The notes beneath the pieces were generated by a model. The model was not told the origin of the DNA and made no database searches. It saw nothing but the letters and a program-made list of their open reading frames with translations. 64,000 nucleotides of DNA from Deltaproteobacteria bacterium (GTDB lineage: Bacteria; Myxococcota; JADLHZ01). Shown piece after piece: positions 1 to 7,623 of this stretch; the stretch's first letter is position 1, and each line of letters begins with the position of its first letter. The stretch lies in contig JADLHZ010000020.1 of assembly GCA_020848545.1 (NCBI GenBank), forward strand, positions 1 through 64,000. The letters run 5' to 3'. Position numbers and translations under genes: made by a program.

Positions 1-224
1 GCTAGGGTCGCCTCGCTCTCGTCCAGCGGCATCGCTTCGAGCGCGAGCGATCCGCGCGAAGTCTTCAGCGTCACCGCGAACGGCTTCGAGAAGCGCTCGC
101 CGGTGAGCGACAACGTCTGCATGCCGGCGGCGTTGCTGACGACGCGCGGCCCCACGTCACGCACGATCGGCCGTCGTTCGCACGCCGACAGCACGACGCA
201 GGCGAAGAGGAGCGCGCGCGTCAT
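1..224 (-). CDS. Secreted lipoprotein, C-terminally truncated by window edge
   Basis: The minus strand opens with an ATG at 224 and reads MTRALLFACVVLSACERRP, a short lipoprotein signal with the lipobox LSAC (Cys15). The frame then stays open to the window edge, so the C-terminus is missing. The start overlaps the stop of the upstream lipoprotein gene by 4 bases (ATGA), which fixes the start and suggests translational coupling. It is the fourth gene of a lipoprotein operon read from 2502 towards 1. The visible mature part contains an 'AGMQTLSLTGERFSKPF' stretch reminiscent of an IPT/TIG-like beta domain, but too little is present to assign a family. Function unknown. Confidence 0.75.
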   Translation of the reverse strand, partial: MTRALLFACVVLSACERRPIVRDVGPRVVSNAAGMQTLSLTGERFSKPFAVTLKTSRGSLALEAMPLDESEATL

Positions 225-694
225 TCGAGGACGGCGGCTTGGTTTTCGACTTCGACGATCAGCGACCAGTCGAGGTACGCGTCGGATGTGAGCTCCACGG
301 GATGATCGCCGCCGCGCGTGACCTGCAGCGGGATCGTGACGACGCCGTCCGAGTTCGCCAAGCGCACGACGTCGCGGCCGGCGTTGTCCCAGACGTAGAG
401 GTCGCTGCAGTTCGACTCTTGCACGCGCAAGAGGAGCTCGGTGCCGCTGCCCTTCGGGTTCTGCAGGAGCAGGTGAAACTTCAGCTGCGCCGCGCCTTCG
501 GTGCGGACGATGAAGCGCTTGGCGCCAGGGAACTTTCCTTCCAAGTACTCGTTGCCGTCGAGCACGCAGCGCGGCGCCGTGGCGCAGGCCGGTGGCAAGT
601 TCGCCTCGCACGCGTCCTTGTTGCGGCCGATCGCGAGGATGTTCTCGGCGCCGCAGGCGGCGAGCGCGAAGAGAGCGAGCGCGGCGAGCTTCAT
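221..694 (-). CDS. Secreted lipoprotein, 157 aa, unknown function
   Basis: The protein begins MKLAALALFALAACGAEN, a classic signal peptide ending in a lipobox (LAAC, Cys14), so it should be lipid-anchored in the envelope. The mature part is small, beta-rich looking, and contains four Cys early on (DACEANLPPACATAPRC), probably disulfide-bonded in the periplasm. The pattern 'KRFIVRTEGAAQLKFHLLLQNPKGSGTELLLRVQESNC' resembles a beta-sandwich binding domain, but I do not recognise a family. It overlaps its neighbours on both sides by 4 bases (ATGA), so the lipoprotein genes are very likely co-transcribed and translationally coupled. Confidence 0.75.
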   Translation of the reverse strand: MKLAALALFALAACGAENILAIGRNKDACEANLPPACATAPRCVLDGNEYLEGKFPGAKRFIVRTEGAAQLKFHLLLQNPKGSGTELLLRVQESNCSDLYVWDNAGRDVVRLANSDGVVTIPLQVTRGGDHPVELTSDAYLDWSLIVEVENQAAVLE

Positions 695-1146
695 TTTTGA
701 ACGACGGTGGCCTTGAAGTTGCCGTTGAGGTTGCGGCCGGCCGGCGCCTTTGTCGTGATCGAGAACTTGCCGCTGGTCTCGGCGCCCGGGTCCGGCGCCT
801 TGTCGAAGGTGATCGACCCGCGCTCGACGCCGAGATCGATCGTGCCTTCCACGATGCGCTGCAAGGTGGCCCGCGGGTTCGTGCCAGGCGCGGCGAGCGT
901 GAGATCGACGCTGTTGCCCGGCGCGATGGTCAAGTCGGCGACGTAGACCGAGAGCTTCGCGACCTTGCCGCCGGCCCCGTCCGCGCCCTTTTGGTACTCG
1001 ATGACGAGGTAGTTATCGATGCGGCTGATGCTGACGCTCGTGAAGGTCATGTCGTGCACCTCGAGCACGCTGCCCTTCAGGTGGTTCGGAGGCTCGCCGC
1101 AGGAGATGATCGACAACGCGAAGGCAAAGCAAAGGGGACGCAGCAC
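691..1146 (-). CDS. Secreted lipoprotein, 151 aa, unknown function
   Basis: The start reads MLRPLCFAFALSIISCGEPP, a signal peptide with lipobox ISC (Cys16). The mature protein has no further cysteines and alternates short hydrophobic strands (YLVIEYQKG, VAKLSVYVADLTI, SVDLTLAAPG, RGSITFDKAP), suggesting an all-beta fold. It ends with 'GNFKATVVQK'. It sits between two other lipoprotein genes, overlapping the downstream one by 4 bases and separated from the upstream one by 3 bases, so it belongs to the same operon. No catalytic motif is visible and I cannot name a family. Confidence 0.75.
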   Translation of the reverse strand: MLRPLCFAFALSIISCGEPPNHLKGSVLEVHDMTFTSVSISRIDNYLVIEYQKGADGAGGKVAKLSVYVADLTIAPGNSVDLTLAAPGTNPRATLQRIVEGTIDLGVERGSITFDKAPDPGAETSGKFSITTKAPAGRNLNGNFKATVVQK

Positions 1147-1149
1147 GGA

Positions 1150-2502
1150 TCAAGGCTCCTTGGCGAGAAACAGCTCGCTCGTCGTCACGTTCGCGGATGG
1201 GTCGTAGGTGTTCTTCTGGTACGCAATGACGGCCTTGCCGCCGGCGAAGGTGATCGCAGGGTAGAGCCCGTCGAAGCTCGCGCTCTCGCCGACGAGCTTG
1301 TTCTTCACCCAGCTGCCGTTCGCGCGCCGCGCCAAGTACAGGCCGTCTTCGTTCTGGTCGCAGTTGCTGCTCCCCGGGATGTACTTGTTGCAGCGGTAGT
1401 ACGCGATCGTCGGCTCGCCGTTTGGATCGAACGCGAGCGAGGGATACATGCCGATGTTGCCGTTGGTGTCGACGGGATCGACGTCGCTCCACACCTGGCC
1501 GTCGGTCGACTCCACGTAGGAGAGGCGCTGCTTCTGCGTGTCGTAATAGGCGAGCCCGTGCAGGCCGCTCGCGTTGATCGCGAAGCCCATCATCTCGCCG
1601 GCGACGTCGGTGGAAACGAGATTGCGCACGAAGGTGCCGCCGCTCTCGCGCAACGCCCAAATGCCCCGGTGCGCTGTGACGCCTTGGCTGTTGTTGTGGA
1701 TGATCGTCAGGGCGTTGTCGGCAGTCGCGGCGACGCGGTTGTACTCACCGCCGCCCTTGCCGCCGTCGACGGTGCGGACGCCGCCGCCGGCGCGCACGAG
1801 CTCGACGTCCGATTTCTCGAAGTCGTCGCCGGCGAAGCCGAAGTGCATGTCGCGAAAGACGGTGCTCAAGCGGTTCATGGCGTCGTAGGCGAGCGCAGGC
1901 CAGAAGCCGGTGGCCGCGCCGCTGCCGCACACGTTTTCGATCGCGCAGTCGGCGGCCTCGGACGGCTCGGGCGTGCCGGCCGAATCCGACGCGATCGTCG
2001 TCGGCGCTGCGAACATGGCGCCGCTCTTCGTGCGCACGAGCACGTCGGTGCCGCCGCAGCGGGCCGGCGCTTGCGGACCGCCGGTATACGCCACGCTGAC
2101 ATTGCCGTTCGGCGCGACCGCGATGCCGACGCCCATCAGCGAGACCGACGAGACTTGCGCGAGCGACGTGGTCGTCACGGCGCCGCCGCTCGTCTCGCCG
2201 TAGCAGATGTCGTAGTTCGGCACGTCCGCCGGCGCGCTGAACATCGCCGTGCAGCTCGTCGTCGTCGGGAGCTGCGAGATCGTGGCGAAGACCACCTCTC
2301 CGCCCTTGGTCGCGATCGCTGTCTGCGTGCCGGTCTTCGTGCCACAGCCGGGGACGGCTTGGATGTTGTACGAGAGCGTCGTCACCGTCGTCGTCATGTT
2401 GTTGTTGTTGTTGTTCTGGTTGTTCTGCTGCGCCGTCGTCGTCGTGTTTCCTGCGGGACACGCGGCGGTGCAAACGAGCAGCAGGAGCGCAGCGGATCTC
2501 AT
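1150..2502 (-). CDS. Large secreted lipoprotein with Asn-rich linker, probable beta-propeller-like protein
   Basis: The protein (450 aa) starts MRSAALLLLVCTAACPAGN: a lipoprotein signal with lipobox TAAC (Cys15). A Thr/Gln/Asn-rich linker follows (residues about 19-40, with a run of six Asn), which is a typical flexible spacer for myxobacterial surface lipoproteins. The mature part repeatedly shows 'PSLAFDPNGEPTIAYY', 'YPAITFAGGKAVIAYQ', 'WPALAYDAMNRLSTVF' and 'MGVGIAVAPNGNVSVAY' blades, as seen in sialidase-like or other beta-propeller sequences. No active-site Asp boxes can be assigned with certainty. It is the first gene of the four-lipoprotein operon and is divergent from icd. Confidence 0.75.
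   Translation of the reverse strand: MRSAALLLLVCTAACPAGNTTTTAQQNNQNNNNNNMTTTVTTLSYNIQAVPGCGTKTGTQTAIATKGGEVVFATISQLPTTTSCTAMFSAPADVPNYDICYGETSGGAVTTTSLAQVSSVSLMGVGIAVAPNGNVSVAYTGGPQAPARCGGTDVLVRTKSGAMFAAPTTIASDSAGTPEPSEAADCAIENVCGSGAATGFWPALAYDAMNRLSTVFRDMHFGFAGDDFEKSDVELVRAGGGVRTVDGGKGGGEYNRVAATADNALTIIHNNSQGVTAHRGIWALRESGGTFVRNLVSTDVAGEMMGFAINASGLHGLAYYDTQKQRLSYVESTDGQVWSDVDPVDTNGNIGMYPSLAFDPNGEPTIAYYRCNKYIPGSSNCDQNEDGLYLARRANGSWVKNKLVGESASFDGLYPAITFAGGKAVIAYQKNTYDPSANVTTSELFLAKEP
2398..2426. repeat. GTT trinucleotide run encoding the poly-Asn linker
   Basis: Six tandem GTT triplets (2398-2415) and a degenerate continuation read as AAC codons on the minus strand. They encode the poly-Asn spacer behind the lipidated Cys of the 450-aa lipoprotein. 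A simple repeat of this kind can change length by replication slippage, which would lengthen or shorten the linker without frame loss. Confidence 0.7.
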
Positions 2503-2635
2503 GGTCCTATAGGGTAGACGCAGACGCCGCGCTCTTCAAATACTATGGTGCGGCCAGGGTGGCGCCAGCTGTTGCATTCGCCCCGGGGCTCGCTTAATCG
2601 ACCGTCCTTCCAAAACCAACCGAACGAGGCGTGAC

Positions 2636-3988
2636 ATGGCCAAAGCGAAGAAGAAGGTTCAGCCGAAGAAGAAGGCCGCCGGCAAAGCGGTAAAGAAAGC
2701 GGTCGCGAAGTACGAGGTCCTGAAGGACCCGACGCGCGGCGAAAAAATCCAAGTGAAGAAGGGCGAGCTGATCGTCCCGAACAACCCGATCGTTCCGTTC
2801 ATCGAAGGTGACGGCACCGGCCCGGACATCTGGGCAGCGAGCGTGCGCGTGATCGACGCCGCGGTCGAGAAGGCCTACGGCGGCCAGAAGAAGATCGAGT
2901 GGTTCGAAGTCTACGCCGGCGAGAAGGCGAACAAGGTCTACGGCCGCGTCGTGTGGCTGCCGGAAGACACGCTCACCGCGATCAAAGAGTACAAGGTCGG
3001 CATCAAGGGCCCGTTGACCACGCCGGTCGGCGGCGGCTTCCGCTCGATCAACGTGGCGCTCCGCCAGGAGCTCGACCTCTATCAGTGCGTGCGTCCGGTG
3101 CGTTGGTTCAACGGCGTGCCGAGCCCGGTGAAGCACCCGGAGAAGGTCGACTACGTGATCTTCCGCGAGAACACCGAAGACATCTACATGGGCATCGAGT
3201 TCAAGCAGGGCTCGGCCGAGGCCAAGCAAGTCATCAACTGGTTCAACAAGGGCCCGCTCAAGAAGATGAAGAAGGAGCTGCGCCAGGACTCGGGCATCGG
3301 GATCAAGCCGATGTCGGTCTTCGGCAGCAAGCGCCTGATCAAGGCCGCGTGCAAGTACGCGGTCGCGCACAAGCGCAAGAGCGTCACGATGATGCACAAG
3401 GGCAACATCATGAAGTTCACCGAAGGCGCGTTCCGTGACTGGGGCTACGAAATGGCGAAGAAAGAGTTCGCCAGTGACATCGTCAGCGAGGCGACGGTCT
3501 GGGAGAAGCACGACGGCAAGACGCCGGAGGGCAAGGTCATGCTGAACGATCGCATCGCCGACTCGATGTTCCAGCAGATCATCCTGCGCCCGGACGAGTA
3601 CAGCGTCATCGCGACGCCGAACCTGAACGGCGACTACATCTCGGACGCGGCGGCGGCGTTGGTCGGCGGCCTCGGCATGGCGCCGGGCGCGAACATCGGC
3701 GACGAAGCGGCGGTGTTCGAAGCGACGCACGGCACGGCGCCGAAGTACGCGGGCCAAGACAAGGTGAACCCGTGCTCGGTGATCTTGTCGGGCGAGATGA
3801 TGCTGCGGCACATGGGCTGGAACGAAGCCGCCGACCTCATCATCAAGGGCATCGAAGGCGCGATCAACGCCAAGCGCGTCACCTACGATCTCGCGCGGCA
3901 AATGCCGGGCGCGACGGAGCTGAAGTGCTCGCAGTTCGGCGATGAGATCATTCGCAACATGGGTCAGTCGTCCAAAGCGGCGGCGTAA
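2636..3988 (+). CDS. icd: NADP-dependent isocitrate dehydrogenase with Lys-rich N-terminal extension
   Basis: The enzyme oxidatively decarboxylates isocitrate to 2-oxoglutarate in the TCA cycle. From about residue 25 the 450-aa protein aligns by eye with E. coli Icd over its whole length ([100 protein letters not shown]). The phospho-acceptor serine of the E. coli enzyme is conserved (Ser137, in GGFRSINVA). NADP-specificity residues are present (Lys-Tyr in APKYAG; Tyr and Arg in VTYDLAR). The first 24 residues are an unusual Lys/Ala tract ([17 protein letters not shown]...) absent from E. coli Icd. mdh follows after 11 bases. Confidence 0.97.
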   Translation: MAKAKKKVQPKKKAAGKAVKKAVAKYEVLKDPTRGEKIQVKKGELIVPNNPIVPFIEGDGTGPDIWAASVRVIDAAVEKAYGGQKKIEWFEVYAGEKANKVYGRVVWLPEDTLTAIKEYKVGIKGPLTTPVGGGFRSINVALRQELDLYQCVRPVRWFNGVPSPVKHPEKVDYVIFRENTEDIYMGIEFKQGSAEAKQVINWFNKGPLKKMKKELRQDSGIGIKPMSVFGSKRLIKAACKYAVAHKRKSVTMMHKGNIMKFTEGAFRDWGYEMAKKEFASDIVSEATVWEKHDGKTPEGKVMLNDRIADSMFQQIILRPDEYSVIATPNLNGDYISDAAAALVGGLGMAPGANIGDEAAVFEATHGTAPKYAGQDKVNPCSVILSGEMMLRHMGWNEAADLIIKGIEGAINAKRVTYDLARQMPGATELKCSQFGDEIIRNMGQSSKAAA

Positions 3989-3999
3989 GGAGTAGCATC

Positions 4000-4947
4000 A
4001 TGGTGAAGCGTCCAAAAATCGCGATCGTCGGAGCAGGTGGAAACGTCGGCGCGGCCGTCGCGCAGTGGGCCGCGATCAAAGATCTCGGCGACCTCGTCCT
4101 CATCGACATCAAGCCGCAGCCCGCCGAAGGCCGCGCGCTCGACCTCACGCAGGCCGGCGCGTGGGAAGGCTTCAGCAACGTCGGCTTCGTCGCCACCGAC
4201 AAGATGGACGCGATGGCCGGCGCCGACGTGGTCGTGATGACCGCGGGCGTTCCGCGCAAGCCGGGCCAGTCGCGCGAAGAGCTGATCAACATCAACGCCG
4301 GCATCGTGAAAAGCATCTGCGGCGAGGTGAAGAAGCATGCGCCGGACTCGGTGCTCATCGTCGTGTCGAACCCCTTGGACGCGATGGTGTTCGTCGCCAA
4401 GCAGGTGACGGGCTTTCCGCGCGAGCGCGTGATCGGCTCGGCCGGCGTGCTCGACTCGGCGCGCTTCCGTTCGTACTTGGCGCAAGCCGCGGGCGTCAGC
4501 ATCGAAGACGTGCAGGCGATCGTCCTCGGCGCGCACACAGACAAAGACATGGTGCCGATTGTGTCGACGGCGATGATCGGCAATGTGCCGGTCGGCAAAG
4601 TGCTCGCCGCCGAGAAGATCAACGAGGTCGTCGAGAACACGAAGAAGGGCGGCGCCACCTTGACCGGCCTCATCGGCACCTCTGCTTGGCTCGCGCCGGG
4701 CTCGGGCACGTGCTTGATGGTCGAAGCGATCGTGCGCAACCAAGGGCGCGTCCTGCCGTGCTCCATCGAGCTGCGCGGCGAGTTCGGCGTGAAGGACGCG
4801 TTCGTCGGTGTGCCGGTCAAGCTGTCGAGCAAGGGCGCCGAGAAGGTGTACGAGTTCGAGCTGTCGGCGAGCGAGAAGGAAGCGTTCACGAAGTCGGTGG
4901 CGGCGAACGTCGAGCTGATGAACATCGCCCGCGGTTTCTTGGGCTAA
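4000..4947 (+). CDS. mdh: Malate dehydrogenase (LDH-like type)
   Basis: The enzyme interconverts malate and oxaloacetate using NAD. The 315-aa protein starts with the Rossmann motif IAIVGAGGNVGAAVA and an acidic residue after beta-2 (LVLIDIKP), which fits NAD. The substrate loop reads GVPRKPGQSREEL, with Arg where lactate dehydrogenases have Gln, indicating malate specificity. VVSNPLDAM and the DSARFRSYLA helix carry the expected Asn and Asp/Arg residues. The catalytic His is His179 in GAHTDKDMVP; this loop differs slightly from the usual GGHGDTMVP by carrying HTDKD. It sits 11 bases after icd, so the two TCA enzymes are probably co-transcribed. Confidence 0.95.
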   Translation: MVKRPKIAIVGAGGNVGAAVAQWAAIKDLGDLVLIDIKPQPAEGRALDLTQAGAWEGFSNVGFVATDKMDAMAGADVVVMTAGVPRKPGQSREELININAGIVKSICGEVKKHAPDSVLIVVSNPLDAMVFVAKQVTGFPRERVIGSAGVLDSARFRSYLAQAAGVSIEDVQAIVLGAHTDKDMVPIVSTAMIGNVPVGKVLAAEKINEVVENTKKGGATLTGLIGTSAWLAPGSGTCLMVEAIVRNQGRVLPCSIELRGEFGVKDAFVGVPVKLSSKGAEKVYEFELSASEKEAFTKSVAANVELMNIARGFLG

Positions 4948-4962
4948 ACGCGCCTCTGCTCT

Positions 4963-4968
4963 TATAAC
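4963..4968 (+). promoter_or_regulatory. TATAAC -10-like element close to a start codon
   Basis: TATAAC lies in the 26-base gap after mdh and only 5 bases before the ATG at 4974. If used as a -10 box it would give a nearly leaderless transcript for the secreted protein gene. A GAGG immediately before the ATG could alternatively be a ribosome binding site within read-through mRNA. Assignment is tentative. Confidence 0.3.
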
Positions 4969-4973
4969 GAGGC

Positions 4974-6539
4974 ATGACGTTCATCGCCTGCCTCCTCCTC
5001 GCCGCTCCCGCTTGGCCGCCTCCGCAGATGCCGAGCGAAGAACAGTTCAAGAAGATCCAAGAGATGTCGAAGATGACGCGGATCGCGCCGCTCGGGATGG
5101 CGCCGGCCGACGTGATCGACGATTCCTTGCCGAAGCCGGTCACCGCCGCGGCGATGAAGACCGCCGTCGATCGCTTCAAGAACGCGTGGTTCTTGGGCTC
5201 GAAGTTCTTCGGCAAACAGCAGGTCGAGGTCGACGCGTTTCATCTGCCGAACCCCGAGTCGACGAAGGTGAGCTACGTATGGACAGCGGCCGTCGGCGCT
5301 GACGGCAAGTCGATGTTGAAGGCCGAAGCGAAAGCCGCCGAGACGCTCGATATGCGTTCTTCGCAGGCCGCGATCACGCTCGCGAACCCTGACGACGAGG
5401 CCGAGATGCAGCAGGCCAAAGCGAGGGTCGTGATCGAGACACCCGACGGCTTCGACGAAGCCACGCTCCCTTGCACCGCAGGCGCGAAGGAGACGCGCGG
5501 CAAGGTGACGCTGGTGCTCGAAAGTTGCGACAAGGACGTGCTGCGCTTGATCGTGACCGGGCTCGAAGACGGCGATCGTATCCTGCCGTTGAACGCGCAG
5601 AGGCAAGCGCTCGAATCGGGCGAGTCGAGCAAGAGCTACCTGTTCGGCGACGGACGCAGCATCGATCAGATCACCTACGAAGAATTCAAGAAGGGCCCGG
5701 GCGACGCGACGCGGGTCGAGATGCGCGCGCAAGGCACGGTGGCGGCGGTGCGGTGGCTGCGACCGAAGGCAATGAAGAAGGTCGAGCTCGAGATCGTCGC
5801 CGAGCGCGAGCCGAAGCCCGAAGACTTCGGCTCGAAGTCGAAGCCGCGCTACGAGGCGCCGGCGGCGAAAGAGCCGGTGTTTACGACGGTCGACGCGAAG
5901 ACGCTCGCGCTGTCGTTCGAGAGCGGGCGCGCGTGCGCGGTGTTCGGCTACAACCAGCCGCAGATCTGGCTCGCGCTGCCGAAGGCCGCGAACACGTGGC
6001 TCGCCAAAGTCGAGCTCGCGCCGCCGAAAGTGAAGGGCGGATCCAAGGGTGGCTTCGAGCTCGAGACGAACGGTCTCGATGAGAAGCTTTATCGCTACAA
6101 GTGGACACTCGCGGGCAAGGCCGACGGCGCGCCGTTTTCGTTCGCGAGCGCGGACGTGAAGGCGACGGTGAAGTATCCGGCGTCCGTGCAGAGCGTCGTG
6201 CTCGCGCCGGGGAAGCTCGCCGAGAACGGCGTCAGCGCCGACTTTCAGGGACACAAGGTGACCGTGGTGCTGTCCGAGGGCAGCGAGCTCGCCGATGGCT
6301 CGGGCTTCGGTTCGGCCAAAGACCTGCGCGGCGTCATCGCGTTCGACGCGAGCGGCATGCCGCTGAAGGCGTTCGCGTACACGGAGTCGAGCGAAGCCGG
6401 CACGACCTACGCGTTCATGGGCGAAGTCGCCAAAGCGAAGATCACGACCGTCAGCGGCTGGATCGAGAAGAAGGTCGCGCAGAAGCTGAAACCCGGGCCG
6501 CTCCGCCCGAAAGACCGCGCCGGCAACTGCTCCGAGTGA
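4974..6539 (+). CDS. Secreted protein of unknown function, 521 aa
   Basis: The protein starts MTFIACLLLAAPAWPPPQ, a short signal peptide probably cleaved after APA, so it is exported. The rest is hydrophilic, Lys/Glu-rich and has no predicted membrane span or obvious catalytic motif; only a few Cys (TLPCTAG, LESCDKD, RACAVFG). It looks like several beta-sandwich modules (for example KVTLVLESCDKDVLRLIVTGL, KVTVVLSEGSELADGSGFG). It lies 26 bases after mdh on the same strand and could be transcribed with icd-mdh, though a TATAAC box before it allows its own start. The stop codon overlaps the first, degenerate copy of a tandem repeat. I do not recognise a family. Confidence 0.7.
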   Translation: MTFIACLLLAAPAWPPPQMPSEEQFKKIQEMSKMTRIAPLGMAPADVIDDSLPKPVTAAAMKTAVDRFKNAWFLGSKFFGKQQVEVDAFHLPNPESTKVSYVWTAAVGADGKSMLKAEAKAAETLDMRSSQAAITLANPDDEAEMQQAKARVVIETPDGFDEATLPCTAGAKETRGKVTLVLESCDKDVLRLIVTGLEDGDRILPLNAQRQALESGESSKSYLFGDGRSIDQITYEEFKKGPGDATRVEMRAQGTVAAVRWLRPKAMKKVELEIVAEREPKPEDFGSKSKPRYEAPAAKEPVFTTVDAKTLALSFESGRACAVFGYNQPQIWLALPKAANTWLAKVELAPPKVKGGSKGGFELETNGLDEKLYRYKWTLAGKADGAPFSFASADVKATVKYPASVQSVVLAPGKLAENGVSADFQGHKVTVVLSEGSELADGSGFGSAKDLRGVIAFDASGMPLKAFAYTESSEAGTTYAFMGEVAKAKITTVSGWIEKKVAQKLKPGPLRPKDRAGNCSE

Positions 6540-6660
6540 AAAGGGAGTGAAAAGGGACCGGGGAGCAATTCGAAAAGGGACCGGGGAGGAATTCGAAAAG
6601 GGACCGGGGAACAATCCGAAAAGGGACCGGGGAGCAATCCGAAAAGGGACCGGGGAATCC
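6538..6660. repeat. Tandem 23-bp repeat, 'GAAAAGGGACCGGGGA' family, five copies plus a partial one
   Basis: Five copies of a 23-bp unit start at 6549, 6572, 6595, 6618 and 6641. Each has the invariant core GAAAAGGGACCGGGGA followed by a variable GCAATTC/GGAATTC/ACAATCC/GCAATCC tail; the last is cut short. A partial copy, GAAAAGGGA, begins at 6538 inside the stop codon of the preceding gene. A single further copy lies 21 kb away (27984-28008). The combination of local tandem array and dispersed single copy suggests a mobile or REP-like repeat family, not a gene-specific structure. Confidence 0.9.
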
Positions 6661-6757
6661 TCGCGCTCAGCGCCGGCATCGGGTTTTTTGACCGGCTTGC
6701 ACGAATTTTCCTCCGCCGGCCCATCGCGCTTGCACGCGCGCCGCGCACCTTTCCGGC

Positions 6758-7537
6758 ATGAAATACGTCCTGCGCGCAGCAGCGGTGCTCATCGGTCTTC
6801 TGTCGATCCCGGGCGCGATCGCGTTCGGTGTCTGGATCTCGGCGGCGTTGCTCACCGCCCTCGTCGTCGCGCTGTGGAAGGACAAGCGCCGCATCGCCGC
6901 GCTGCTCCTCATCGTCATGCCGCCAGCGCTCGTCGTCGAGTATACGCGGCGCATCCCCGAGATCTCCGCGCGCTATGAAGCCGGCGGCGCGCAGGCGCTG
7001 ACCACGCGCGATCGCGTCGCGATCTTCGCGCTCAATCTCGAGATGGCGATCATCGGCGCCGCCCTCGGCTTTCGCGAAGCTGCCTTCGAGACCACGCTGA
7101 TGGCGATGCGGCAGCGCACCCCGGTCGACGGTGATGGCGCGTTCCTGCTCGAATGTCCGAAGATCCGCCGCGTGATCAAGAGCGCGATCGCCGATCCGCG
7201 CACGGCGATCACGCTGCCGGCGCCGCGTTGGCGCTACGATCGCAAGACCGAGAGCCTGCGCGTCGGCCTCGCGGTGAACGGCGCCAAGCGCATGATGATC
7301 CGCTGGAACGACGACGGCGTCGGCGATGTGACGCTGCCGATTCGCGTGACCTACCCGCCGCGCTACAAGCTGGTCATCGCGCACGACGTCTTCGGGCAGC
7401 CGCTCTACATCGACGAAGGCTTGTTCCACGCGCTCGAAGAGCTCGGCTGGCTCACGAGCTATGAGATGCGCTGGCACGCGTCGATCGCTTCCGACGATCC
7501 TCGCCTGCAAGAGCCGACCGCCGTCGCCCTTCACTGA
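6758..7537 (+). CDS. Inner-membrane protein of unknown function, 259 aa
   Basis: The N-terminal 65 residues are strongly hydrophobic and hold two to three membrane spans (VLRAAAVLIGLLSIPGAIAF, WISAALLTALVVALW, IAALLLIVMPPALVV) separated by the positive loop KDKRR. The rest is a soluble domain of about 190 residues, including 'LPIRVTYPPRYKLVIAHDVFGQPLYIDEGLFHALEELGWL'. No family is recognised. It is preceded by the tandem repeat array and followed by an 86-base gap containing the topA promoter, so it appears to be a single-gene unit. Start chosen at the ATG before the first hydrophobic segment. Confidence 0.65.
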   Translation: MKYVLRAAAVLIGLLSIPGAIAFGVWISAALLTALVVALWKDKRRIAALLLIVMPPALVVEYTRRIPEISARYEAGGAQALTTRDRVAIFALNLEMAIIGAALGFREAAFETTLMAMRQRTPVDGDGAFLLECPKIRRVIKSAIADPRTAITLPAPRWRYDRKTESLRVGLAVNGAKRMMIRWNDDGVGDVTLPIRVTYPPRYKLVIAHDVFGQPLYIDEGLFHALEELGWLTSYEMRWHASIASDDPRLQEPTAVALH

Positions 7538-7584
7538 CCGGGACATTCGTAGCTCTAGTCCTGCCGCACCCGCGGCGCGACAGA

Positions 7585-7590
7585 TATAAT
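7585..7590 (+). promoter_or_regulatory. Perfect TATAAT -10 box, likely topA promoter
   Basis: TATAAT stands out in GC-rich sequence 33 bases before the topA start codon. The matching -35 region (around 7562-7567) is poor relative to TTGACA, so the promoter may depend on the -10 box or on supercoiling, as is known for topA genes in other bacteria. The second point is an inference from other species. Confidence 0.5.
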
Positions 7591-7623
7591 AGATGTCGGT
7601 GAATTTGCGCAGGCAGAGGGTCC

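Noticed and set aside
592-2517. Open frame of 641 codons on the plus strand opposite the lipoprotein operon
   Set aside because: It is Arg/Val/Ala-rich shadow coding opposite genes with signal peptides and coherent codon bias, as expected in high-GC DNA.
6538-6660. CRISPR array
   Set aside because: The 23-bp units have no unique spacers, only a 7-base variable tail, and no cas genes are present.
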